From the NCBI RefSeq assembly GCF_002285635.2, contig NZ_CP023049.2, forward strand, positions 3,286,001 through 3,350,000: a DNA stretch of 64,000 nt, in the 5' to 3' direction. Source of the stretch: Chryseobacterium piperi. Its GTDB lineage: Bacteria; Bacteroidota; Bacteroidia; Flavobacteriales; Weeksellaceae. Each line of letters begins with the position of its first letter. The first letter of the stretch is position 1. Below the pieces are notes generated by a model. That model was not told the origin of the DNA. It saw only the letters and a list, made by a program, of their open reading frames with translations, and did not search any database. Made by a program: the position numbers and the translations under genes. Of the stretch, positions 1 to 7,183 are shown one piece after another.

Positions 1-368
1 ACCCTGATTTGCACTACGGAAGAGATTCTTTGGTGGGAGTAGCCCTTTTCCTTACTTATCTGGCAAAGCAGGATAAAAAGGTTTCTGAATTAAGAGCCGG
101 CTATCCTAGCTACTTTATGGGGAAAAAGAAAATAGAACTGACTCCTGAAATCAATGTAGATGATATTTTAGCCAAAATGGAAAAAGAATATCAGAATGAA
201 GAAGTTTCTACAATAGATGGAGTGAAAATAGATTTTGAAAATAATTGGGTTCACCTTCGTAAATCAAATACAGAGCCGATTATCAGAATTTATACAGAAG
301 CAAAATCTCAGGAAGAAGCAGATCAGTTAGGAGATGATATTATTGCTAAAATAAACAGCCTGATTTAA
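1..368 (+). CDS. glmM: Phosphoglucosamine mutase, C-terminal part
   Basis: This is the 3' end of a phosphohexomutase whose start lies before the window; the open frame runs in from base 3. The last ~120 residues include the phosphate-binding loop of the C-terminal domain (RKSNTEPIIRIYTEA), which is typical of phosphoglucosamine mutase/phosphomannomutase. In Bacteroidota the enzyme interconverts glucosamine-6-phosphate and glucosamine-1-phosphate in the cytoplasm for UDP-GlcNAc and peptidoglycan synthesis. GlmM is preferred over other phosphomutases because of the ending, but the active-site serine and sugar-binding loops lie outside the window. A strong hairpin terminator follows directly. 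Confidence 0.8.
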   Translation, partial: PDLHYGRDSLVGVALFLTYLAKQDKKVSELRAGYPSYFMGKKKIELTPEINVDDILAKMEKEYQNEEVSTIDGVKIDFENNWVHLRKSNTEPIIRIYTEAKSQEEADQLGDDIIAKINSLI

Positions 369-379
369 ATTAAAATAAC

Positions 380-412
380 AAGAACGGAACCTTAGGCTCC
401 GTTCTTTTTTTA
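380..412 (+). terminator. Rho-independent terminator after glmM
   Basis: An inverted repeat (AAGAACGGA ... TCCGTTCTT) with a short loop is followed by a run of T. It separates glmM from the regulator that starts 13 bases later. Confidence 0.85.
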
Positions 413-424
413 TTATCTCAAAGA

Positions 425-1009
425 ATGTTTGAACATCTTAAAGACCGTTTTCCTTTTCCAAAATCGAAATATGCAGCGTTTGTCAAGGACTTCAACCGAA
501 TGGAAGTTCCTGCAAAGACAATTCTTTTAAAGGAGAATGAGGTGTCATTAAATGCCTATTATATTGAAAAAGGCATTGCAAGAGCCTGGTATAATAATGA
601 CGGGAAAGACGTTACTTTTCAGTTTTTTATGGAAAATACCATGTTCTCATCGTTGGAAAGCTTCAGGAAAGGCTTGCCGAGTATGGTCTCTTTTGAGACG
701 ATTGAACCATGTATCTTATGGAAAATAGATAAACCTACGGTTGATAAGGTTCTTGCAGAAATCTATGAGGACCCTAAGCTTAGAGATTTATTTATGGACT
801 CTGTCTTTGAAAGAACGTTCGATTATATGAAACATTTCTTTTCATTCATTAAAGACAGTCCACAGCAACGGTACCTTAACCTTACAAAACAAAACCCTGA
901 AATTATCAAAAGGGTTCCCCAGCATTATATTGCTTCCTATCTGGGAATTACGACCGTACATCTCAGCAGGATTAAAAGTAAGATTTTAAAAGAAGAACAA
1001 TCATCCTGA
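425..1009 (+). CDS. Crp/Fnr-family transcriptional regulator
   Basis: This 194-residue cytoplasmic protein has the usual layout of the family: an N-terminal cyclic-nucleotide-binding-like beta-roll (residues ~20-120, with AYYIEKGIARAWY and a QFFMENTMF segment) and a C-terminal winged helix (IASYLGITTVHLSRIKSKI near residues 168-187). The roll lacks an obvious cAMP phosphate cassette, as is common in short Bacteroidota members, so the ligand is unknown. It lies 70 bases before an oxidoreductase gene on the same strand, and regulators of this kind often control such a neighbour. That link is inference from position only. The ATG at 425 gives the family's normal length. Confidence 0.85.
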   Translation: MFEHLKDRFPFPKSKYAAFVKDFNRMEVPAKTILLKENEVSLNAYYIEKGIARAWYNNDGKDVTFQFFMENTMFSSLESFRKGLPSMVSFETIEPCILWKIDKPTVDKVLAEIYEDPKLRDLFMDSVFERTFDYMKHFFSFIKDSPQQRYLNLTKQNPEIIKRVPQHYIASYLGITTVHLSRIKSKILKEEQSS

Positions 1010-1050
1010 ACTGATAACAAATGTTTTTGCAGTACGGGACTGCTCCAAGC

Positions 1051-1058
1051 TAATTTTG
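1051..1058 (+). promoter_or_regulatory. Bacteroidota -7 promoter box for the oxidoreductase gene
   Basis: TAATTTTG matches the Bacteroidota consensus TAnnTTTG exactly and lies 21 bases before the ATG at 1080. A TTTG at 1026-1029 is a possible -33 element. Confidence 0.6.
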
Positions 1059-1079
1059 TATAAAATAAAATAGTACATC

Positions 1080-2051
1080 ATGAAAGCAGCCGTAGTATTT
1101 GAAAAGGGAGGAATTCCACAATACGCAGATTTTCCGGATCCGACAACCATTCAGGATCATGAGCAGTTAGTTTTTGTAAAAGCCGCGTCAATTAAACATC
1201 TGGACAGAGCTAGAGCCAGTGGAAAGCATTACTCTACAGAAAATGAAGAACATCAGCCGAAGGTTGTAGGAAGCGATGGTGTAGGATTGCTGGAAAACGG
1301 ATCTAAAGTATATTTTTTCAGTAAAAACGGGACTGTAGCCCAAAAGGTGATGGCAGATAAAAAGATGATTGTCCCTGTTCCTGATGCGCTTGATATTACA
1401 ATAGCTGCTGCCTTACCCAATGCGGTTATGGGTTCAGCAATGGGACTACAATGTAAAGCAGGATTAAAAGAAGGAGATACGGTACTTATTAACGGAGCTA
1501 CAGGGGTAACCGGGAAAATAGCCGTTCAGGTGGCTAAACTGTATGGCGCTAAAAAAGTAATAGCTACAGGAAGAGATGAAGAAGCGCTACAATCCCTTTA
1601 TGAATTGGGTGCAGATGAGGTTATCTCTTTGAAAATGGAAGATGAAGATTTTAAGATGAAGCTGAAAGAGATTCATACACAAACACCTGTTGATGTCGTA
1701 TTGGATTATATCTGGGGACATTCTGTTGAACTGCTTTTATCAGCTCTGAAAGGAGACGGAACCTTTTCTCCCAAAACCCGACTGGTTTCCGTAGGTGGAA
1801 TGAGTGGTGATACCATTCAATTATCTTCGCAAACACTGAGAGGAACAGATATTCAGATTTCCGGTTCCGGATTGGGAAGCTGGACTCCTAAAGAATTTTC
1901 CCTGTTACTCACAGAAATTCTCCCAGAAATGTTTCAGGCAGCCGTTGAAGGAAAACTAAAAATAGAAACGGAAAGTGTTGATTTAAAAGATATTGAAACC
2001 GTTTGGCAAAATGAAATTCATAATAGAAAAAGATTAGTGGTATTAATTTAA
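1080..2051 (+). CDS. Zinc-independent quinone oxidoreductase-like protein (MDR family)
   Basis: This 323-residue protein belongs to the medium-chain dehydrogenase/reductase superfamily. A GroES-like N-terminal part is followed by a Rossmann NADPH-binding motif (NGATGVTGKIAVQVAKLYGA, residues ~139-158) and a conserved GADEVI segment. The catalytic zinc cysteines of alcohol dehydrogenases are not seen, which fits the quinone oxidoreductase branch that reduces quinones or other activated carbonyls with NADPH in the cytoplasm. The natural substrate cannot be told from sequence. It has its own promoter box and follows a Crp/Fnr-type regulator that may control it. Confidence 0.8.
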   Translation: MKAAVVFEKGGIPQYADFPDPTTIQDHEQLVFVKAASIKHLDRARASGKHYSTENEEHQPKVVGSDGVGLLENGSKVYFFSKNGTVAQKVMADKKMIVPVPDALDITIAAALPNAVMGSAMGLQCKAGLKEGDTVLINGATGVTGKIAVQVAKLYGAKKVIATGRDEEALQSLYELGADEVISLKMEDEDFKMKLKEIHTQTPVDVVLDYIWGHSVELLLSALKGDGTFSPKTRLVSVGGMSGDTIQLSSQTLRGTDIQISGSGLGSWTPKEFSLLLTEILPEMFQAAVEGKLKIETESVDLKDIETVWQNEIHNRKRLVVLI

Positions 2052-2160
2052 TGATAATCCGTCTTTTTATCCACAATTCTTTTATGGTAATCTTCTTTTT
2101 ACTATCTTTAGGATAGAAAATTACGAAAACATAATTCAAAAAAAAGTCGCAAATTTGCAA

Positions 2161-2168
2161 TAATTTTG
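2161..2168 (+). promoter_or_regulatory. Bacteroidota -7 promoter box for the TPR gene
   Basis: TAATTTTG fits TAnnTTTG exactly. Transcription would start near 2174, which makes a start codon before that point impossible and helps to restrict where the TPR protein begins. Confidence 0.55.
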
Positions 2169-2235
2169 AATAACAGTTTCAGAAAGAGTATATTAATTAA
2201 AGAAGTTTGCCGAGGTCTGCAAGAAAATTCAGGCA

Positions 2236-3639
2236 TTGGCTGACGATGGAGACACTATATTGGAAGAATATTTTGGAAATGAACTTGTTAAAAAGTTCGA
2301 AGAAATGATTGAAAACAATGATGAATTCTATTTCGATACAGAAGAACTGGAAGATATTATTGTTTACTATCTGGAGCTGGGTGATTTTAACTATGCAGAT
2401 AATGCGGTTAATTATGGCCTGAAGCTTCATCCTAATTCATTGGATATCAAGATTAAAAAACTTGAAGTTCTATTGGAGTGGGAAGATTATAATACGGCAA
2501 AGGAGCTCATCGATGAGTTGAAAGCTTCATCTATGGAGCATACCGACTTTTTGGTTTGCTATGCCAAGTATTACTCGAATTTAGGAAATCCTAGAAGAGC
2601 CATTGAAATTTGTAAAAAAGCTTTAGAATTGAAAGAAGAAGAAAACTTCCTTCACAATTTTATTGCAGATGAATATGTGAATTTAGGAGATCCTTTCAAC
2701 GCTCTTAAGTACTACAAAAAAGCATTGAAAGAAGACCCAACGGATGAATATGCGTTGGAAAACTGTATGATCTGCTTTAATGATTTGAAAAAGAGTGAGG
2801 AGGCTATTGCCTTTCTGAATGAATATTTAGATGAATTTTCTTATTCCGAAACCGCATGGTATGAGTACGGACAGTTCTATTTCAACAGAAAGAACTATGA
2901 GGAAGCGATCAAAGGATTTGATTACTTATTGGCGATCAATTCCAGCTCTGTAGGAGTTTATGCGAATAAATCAGCTTGTTACGAAGCTTTAGGACAATAT
3001 AAAAAAGCAATCGAAGTATATGAGGAAATGCTTGAACTGGAATACACCAAAGCATTTACATTTTATAAGATTGGATTGTGTTATAAGGCATTGAAGCAGC
3101 CGATAATGGCATTGAATTCCTTCCAGAAATCATTGAGAGAAGACCCTCAGTTTTATCTTTCGATGATGGAACAATCGTATTTGTATGAAGAAATGGGCGG
3201 AATGCCGGAAGCGTTACATTTTGCAAAAGAAGCAACGCATTTGAATGAAAACAATCTTGACTATCAGAAGAGACTGGCATTTTTATTTATTGATTCCGGA
3301 AAGTTTGAAGAAAGCCTTTGCTGTTTAAAGAAACTGGTGGCTGCAGAGCCTTCAAGATTCTACAACTGGTATGCATACTCAGAAGTTTTGATGCTTTTGG
3401 GTGAATATGAAGAAGCTGTTACGATTGTGTATAAAGCTATAGAAAATCATAACAGAGCAGAACTGTATTACCAGCTAAGTAACTGTTATTTTAATCTGAA
3501 AGCACAGGAAAAAGGAATTGAAGCCCTTCAGCAGGCATTGGATCTTGATCCTTCTCTTGCACAGGATATGCAGAAAAAGTATCCTTACATTAAAGATGAG
3601 GTGAAAAAAGCCAGAGCTAAAGTTCAAAAGAAAAGCTGA
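2236..3639 (+). CDS. Tetratricopeptide repeat protein
   Basis: This acidic 467-residue protein is built almost wholly of TPR units, for example GNPRRAIEICKKALEL, GDPFNALKYYKKALKEDP and GQYKKAIEVYEEMLEL, giving about ten repeats. Such proteins act as scaffolds for protein-protein contacts; no enzyme domain and no signal peptide is visible, so the protein is probably cytoplasmic. The start is uncertain. The coding frame is open upstream to a stop at 2194-2196 and its first codons read like natural protein (KKFAEVCKKIQALADDG), but no ATG exists there. TTG at 2236 is the first conventional start, and the true one may be upstream and non-ATG. A strong terminator follows. Confidence 0.8.
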   Translation: MADDGDTILEEYFGNELVKKFEEMIENNDEFYFDTEELEDIIVYYLELGDFNYADNAVNYGLKLHPNSLDIKIKKLEVLLEWEDYNTAKELIDELKASSMEHTDFLVCYAKYYSNLGNPRRAIEICKKALELKEEENFLHNFIADEYVNLGDPFNALKYYKKALKEDPTDEYALENCMICFNDLKKSEEAIAFLNEYLDEFSYSETAWYEYGQFYFNRKNYEEAIKGFDYLLAINSSSVGVYANKSACYEALGQYKKAIEVYEEMLELEYTKAFTFYKIGLCYKALKQPIMALNSFQKSLREDPQFYLSMMEQSYLYEEMGGMPEALHFAKEATHLNENNLDYQKRLAFLFIDSGKFEESLCCLKKLVAAEPSRFYNWYAYSEVLMLLGEYEEAVTIVYKAIENHNRAELYYQLSNCYFNLKAQEKGIEALQQALDLDPSLAQDMQKKYPYIKDEVKKARAKVQKKS

Positions 3640-3681
3640 TTACTTTATTGTCATTCATTGAATGATGATGTATAATCCATA

Positions 3682-3719
3682 AAAAAATAAATCCTGCAGT
3701 ATTGCGGGATTTATTTTTT
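3682..3719 (+). terminator. Strong hairpin terminator after the TPR gene
   Basis: Long inverted repeat: A-rich arm, AAATCCTGCA, short loop, TTGCGGGATTT, then a T run. It can act on both strands, so it could also stop transcription leaving the adjacent IS element. Confidence 0.85.
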
Positions 3720-3734
3720 AGCTATAAACTCAAA

Positions 3735-4720
3735 ATGAATATCCGTTTTTTAACCTAAAGCTGTAATGTTAGCAATGACAAGCCTATCAAATAGTTGTTC
3801 ACCGAAATATCTTCGATTGAGCTTGTAAACAAATTCGTCAAGATAAAGTTGTAAATACTTTCTTTCGATTTTATGATAGTTCCCCAAGAGATTTCTTTTA
3901 GCATTATTTATGGCTATATGAACCCATTTCAAAGTTTCTTTGGTAGTCTGCATTGATGATTTTTCCATAATATGAAGTTCGACAAAGTCTGCTATATCTA
4001 CATAAGACTTACTTTTGTCTGTAAATACGATACATTCTTCATTTAAAGATTGTCTAATAGTATCATTGATCTCATTAGACTTATGGGTGTCCAAAACGAT
4101 AGCTTTAAAGTAACGGCAATGTTTAGAAGACTTCCCGTTTTCCATATCTTCCAGTGGTATAGATTCAGCCATGACAGCAACATTCTGTTTTCCGATTGCT
4201 CCCTTTCCCCGAATACCTTTTTCTTTTTCAATCTCTGAAGCGGCAATGCTAAAATAAGCTTCATCAAATTCTATCATTCCTTCCAAGGTGTAACGGGAAT
4301 CCCTATTACCCATAGCCCTTCTGAGCTTCTGTACCATCAACCATACCGGTTCATATCTTTTCATTCCTAGTTGCTTCTGGATTTCCTTGGCCGAAAAACC
4401 TTTCTTGGTACAACTCATGAGAAGCATCGCCTGATACCAAATCAAAAAACCAAGTTTTGAGTTTTCCATGATGGTACCACAGCGAAGAGATGTTCTGTAT
4501 TGACAAGCTTTACATTCGTAACTCCATTTATCGCTTTTCCAATAATGATCCCTATGACCACACTTCCTGCATGATATTCCTATTTTATTTCTTTGGGCCT
4601 TAAAGTGATTACGACAGTCTGTTTCGCTTCCAAAATGAACGGTGAAATGGAATATAGTCATCGGTAATTTATTGAAGAATACTGAGATAATAAATATTTA
4701 GGCAATAATACGGATATTCG
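3735..4720 (-). mobile_element. IS1595-type insertion sequence, apparently complete
   Basis: The element is bounded by imperfect inverted repeats. On the left GAATATCCGT (3737-3746) is followed by CCTAAAG; on the right the reverse complement of 4699-4719 reads the same GAATATCCGT, then TTGCCTAAA. One transposase gene fills the space between. The right end abuts the stop codon of the small gene at 4721-4957, and the left end lies just after the TPR terminator. I could not define a clean target-site duplication, so the outermost bases are uncertain by several positions. A second, decayed piece of the same element lies at 25936-26124. Confidence 0.8.
3750..4661 (-). CDS. IS1595-family (ISXO2-like) transposase
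   Basis: The 303-residue protein starts with a zinc ribbon of two cysteine pairs (CRKCGHRDHYW ... CKACQYRTS, residues ~31-61), followed by a helical region and an ISXO2-like catalytic domain. Acidic residues in the expected places are seen in EGMIEFDEAYFS and VFTDKSKSYVD, and the late segment WVHIAINNAKRNLLG precedes a conserved helix-rich end. This is the usual layout of IS1595 transposases, which cut and join their element's ends. The frame is intact, so the element may still be active. The stop codon lies within the left inverted-repeat region. Confidence 0.88.
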   Translation of the reverse strand: MTIFHFTVHFGSETDCRNHFKAQRNKIGISCRKCGHRDHYWKSDKWSYECKACQYRTSLRCGTIMENSKLGFLIWYQAMLLMSCTKKGFSAKEIQKQLGMKRYEPVWLMVQKLRRAMGNRDSRYTLEGMIEFDEAYFSIAASEIEKEKGIRGKGAIGKQNVAVMAESIPLEDMENGKSSKHCRYFKAIVLDTHKSNEINDTIRQSLNEECIVFTDKSKSYVDIADFVELHIMEKSSMQTTKETLKWVHIAINNAKRNLLGNYHKIERKYLQLYLDEFVYKLNRRYFGEQLFDRLVIANITALG

Positions 4721-4957
4721 TTATTTGAGATTACTAAGAGTAGATTTGGCTATGTTTACTTCATTCTCCTCTAGCCTCTTAATAATTTCGTTTAACTTTA
4801 TTTCTAATACTTTATCAGACAGCCCCAATAGATCATATTTTACAAAGAATGGAGGATATGATTTCCCTTTCCCTCCATAAATAATTTCAGTAGTGTCAGT
4901 TAAAAAGAAGCTCATTCCTAGTCTTATAAGAGAAATTGACTCATTTGGATTTTTCAT
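4721..4957 (-). CDS. Small hypothetical protein, possibly truncated by the IS
   Basis: A 78-residue protein that I do not recognise. It has no signal peptide or membrane segment, carries a central GGKGKSYPPFFVKYDLLG stretch, and ends in a charged helix (EIIKRLEENEVNIAKSTL). Its stop codon is directly at the right end of the IS1595 element, so the insertion may have removed the original C-terminus. It lies downstream of the toxin operon on the same strand, with a 449-base gap. It could be a small accessory protein of that locus, but nothing in the sequence shows this. Confidence 0.45.
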   Translation of the reverse strand: MKNPNESISLIRLGMSFFLTDTTEIIYGGKGKSYPPFFVKYDLLGLSDKVLEIKLNEIIKRLEENEVNIAKSTLSNLK

Positions 4958-5406
4958 ATTATCTTCTTCTTAATCCTCTATAAAGACGGATCTTAAAGAA
5001 GAATTAGGATAGATTAGTGATAAACTAAGGTGAGCCATCGATAATGGAAAACAGGTCCGGCTCTAAAATAAGCAACTAAATCATTCGACATTGTTTATTT
5101 AAAAGTTTTAGTAATCTTTACCAAACTTTATAAAGGATGTATCTTGTAATTTTTTTCATGATGAATAATGTGAACTTACTGATTTTTTTTAATTTATAAA
5201 AATTAAAGACTTATTAATGAGCATATTATATTAAGGCGCTTCGCTTAGCGAAGCGCACAAAAGTAAAAGATTCTTATTACAATTTGACGGATAATTTATT
5301 TTTTCTAACAAAAATATTTGTGAGTAATTGATTTCAAAAGAATTATGATCCAACACAAAACAAATAAAATCTAGTTAGAAAATAAACTAAAAACCATTAG
5401 AATCAT
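4958..5406. other. Gene-free gap downstream of the toxin operon
   Basis: No reading frame here looks coding on either strand. The gap is AT-rich and contains one striking hairpin at 5236-5256 and a weaker GAGCC/GGCTC pair at about 5032-5073. Confidence 0.6.
5236..5256. repeat. Perfect GC-rich hairpin (9-bp stem)
   Basis: GCGCTTCGC, TTA, GCGAAGCGC: a perfect 9-bp stem with a 3-base loop in otherwise very AT-rich DNA. It lies 150 bases beyond the last gene of the toxin operon, so it could be the 3' end of that transcript, but no T run follows on the minus strand. Confidence 0.6.
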
Positions 5407-6471
5407 TTATTGAACAGAGATCATAGCAGAGACCTGCTGTTGCAACTTTTCTATTTTTTCGTCCTGTTCAATGGTATACAGGGTAAGTTCTTCTATTTTT
5501 CTTAAAAATTTAGTATTCAGTTCATGCAGAGAGTATCCCTCCTCACTTATTTCTTTTGCCGTAGGGATTTCTGGCAAGTGTTTATTTTCCTGGATATAGG
5601 CTTGTACTTCCCGTAACCCAGGGAGTTGGTAGTTTTTTTCGAAGACATTGTCTGCCCAGATGGATTGTGGTCCTATACCAAAGTCCTCACTAAGCACTCC
5701 TTTTTCTACAAATAATTTGTATTTGGGAGATTTTATCTTATTTTCAAGTCTATTTCCATCCCCAATTAGGACAGTCCCATTTTTGAAAACACTCATAAGA
5801 GAGGTATTCTCATTAAAATCATCAAAAAAAGTAATAGCTTCCGAGCTCAAGTATATACTAGATTGCTCATTATTGATCCCGTCGTTATTACTGTAAAAAG
5901 CTAAATCATTTTTTGATATTATTTTTGCCCAGCTAATTCCTGCTTTGGGGAAATAAAGAAAAGGATTTCCATTCTTCGTCTTTGATACTTCGAGTTCATC
6001 CATTATTGTAACCTTATCCTTAGCGATTTCTAGGCTAGCAACCTGTGACAAACTTTCGGGAATAAATTTAAAAGTTTCACCTCGTTTTTTTGTAAGAAAA
6101 AGAACCTTTCCTTCTTCTGTATCGAAGGATAATTCAATATTTCTTTTAGAGGTTTCACCATATGATATATTATTATATATCTGAAATTGAGATTTATTAA
6201 ATTTAAACAAAAATTTAGGAATAACTGATCCCTGCCTTTTTGCAAAAAAAATAATATCACTTTGGTTATCTGAAGATATTTCCCCAGAAAGATCAACTCC
6301 AGTATTGAGGAAATTATTCTTATATATTTTGAAAGATTTTGCATCATAAGAATTCTCTACACTATGTAATGTATCCGGTAGTTCTTTGTTTTGATTCTGT
6401 GCAAAGAACAGGTTATCAGATAAAATACTCATTATTACAATAAATACTAATTTTAGTTGTGTTGTTTTCAT
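5407..6471 (-). CDS. Secreted protein with tail-fibre-like C-terminal module
   Basis: This 354-residue protein begins with a signal peptide (MKTTQLKLVFIVIMSILSDNL, then FFAQ). The middle (~60-250) is beta-rich and unfamiliar. The C-terminal ~80 residues carry a module common in Bacteroidota secreted and fibre-like proteins: LPGLREVQAYIQENKHLPEI, PTAKEISEEGYSLHELN, then KIEELTLYTIEQ and a coiled coil (DEKIEKLQQQ). That module resembles the end of trimeric tail-fibre proteins and probably drives oligomer formation. It is the last gene of the operon that encodes the two BoNT-like proteins, 157 bases after the preceding gene. A role as a carrier or surface partner of the toxin complex is speculation. 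Confidence 0.7.
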   Translation of the reverse strand: MKTTQLKLVFIVIMSILSDNLFFAQNQNKELPDTLHSVENSYDAKSFKIYKNNFLNTGVDLSGEISSDNQSDIIFFAKRQGSVIPKFLFKFNKSQFQIYNNISYGETSKRNIELSFDTEEGKVLFLTKKRGETFKFIPESLSQVASLEIAKDKVTIMDELEVSKTKNGNPFLYFPKAGISWAKIISKNDLAFYSNNDGINNEQSSIYLSSEAITFFDDFNENTSLMSVFKNGTVLIGDGNRLENKIKSPKYKLFVEKGVLSEDFGIGPQSIWADNVFEKNYQLPGLREVQAYIQENKHLPEIPTAKEISEEGYSLHELNTKFLRKIEELTLYTIEQDEKIEKLQQQVSAMISVQ

Positions 6472-6628
6472 AAGTTCTAAAATTTTAAATGTGTTTGTTT
6501 ATTAATAAAAAATAAGAGATCGTAAAATATATATTAATGTCTTCTTACTTCTTTTATTAAGGCCAACAGATTGCCACTCGTTCCACCTTGTGACCATAGT
6601 TTTTTACCTTTATATAGATCATACCTTA

Positions 6629-7180
6629 CTATTTGGAGGTTACAGAATCGGAAGGAATTTTATTTCCTTTTGCATCTATTCTTCCAATACCCGGTATTAA
6701 TATTTCATGAAGGGTTGTCTTGCCCTTTGGTCTTATTCCAACCTGTATCTCTACATCTATTTTAGTACTTAAAAAGGGGGAAATATTAATTTTACCCGTC
6801 TGGTCGTAGTAGTATTTATCTATTCCAAAACCTGAATTCTTCACCTCTATACTCTGCCATGGATTGGGATAATAGATTCCTCCCTGACCGAGATCTTTGG
6901 GCTTATAAGTATTAGCTGTTCCTGCATAATCATTCAGACTGGTGGCCACTATCCTGGTCTCATAGAGAATTGTCCTCTTTTTCTTTTCTCTTACTGTTAC
7001 ATTGATAAAACCTCCTGGAGAAACTTCTCCTTTGATTCCATTTTTCTGATCAACTTTTGGACTAAATGCTTGCGATAAATCTAAGGTAGCATCAATTTTT
7101 TGTCCTAAAAGATTTTGTGATGCCCCCCCCCAGCAAAAGCCTAATAAAAAGAGCATTTTCATACTATACTGTTTCATCAT
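6629..7180 (-). CDS. Small secreted hypothetical protein of the toxin operon
   Basis: The 183-residue product has an N-terminal signal peptide (KMLFLLGFCWGGASQNLLGQ) and a mature part rich in predicted beta strands, with no cysteine, no lipobox and no known catalytic motif. I do not recognise the family. It starts three bases after the stop codon of the NTNHA-like gene, so the two are surely co-transcribed and probably translationally coupled. Unlike the two large proteins, which lack signal peptides, it should enter the periplasm or be exported. It is not obviously similar to clostridial HA, OrfX or P47 proteins, which fill the accessory places in true BoNT clusters. Two start codons are adjacent (7180 and 7177). 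Confidence 0.7.
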   Translation of the reverse strand: MMKQYSMKMLFLLGFCWGGASQNLLGQKIDATLDLSQAFSPKVDQKNGIKGEVSPGGFINVTVREKKKRTILYETRIVATSLNDYAGTANTYKPKDLGQGGIYYPNPWQSIEVKNSGFGIDKYYYDQTGKINISPFLSTKIDVEIQVGIRPKGKTTLHEILIPGIGRIDAKGNKIPSDSVTSK

Positions 7181-7183
7181 TTT

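Noticed and set aside
3056..3280. Minus-strand frame within the TPR gene.
   Set aside because: Antisense shadow of repeat-rich coding sequence without independent support.
3735..4720. Exact 8-bp target-site duplication around the IS1595 element.
   Set aside because: Flanks read ACTCAAAAT and GTTATTTGAG; no direct repeat could be fixed without knowing the true ends.
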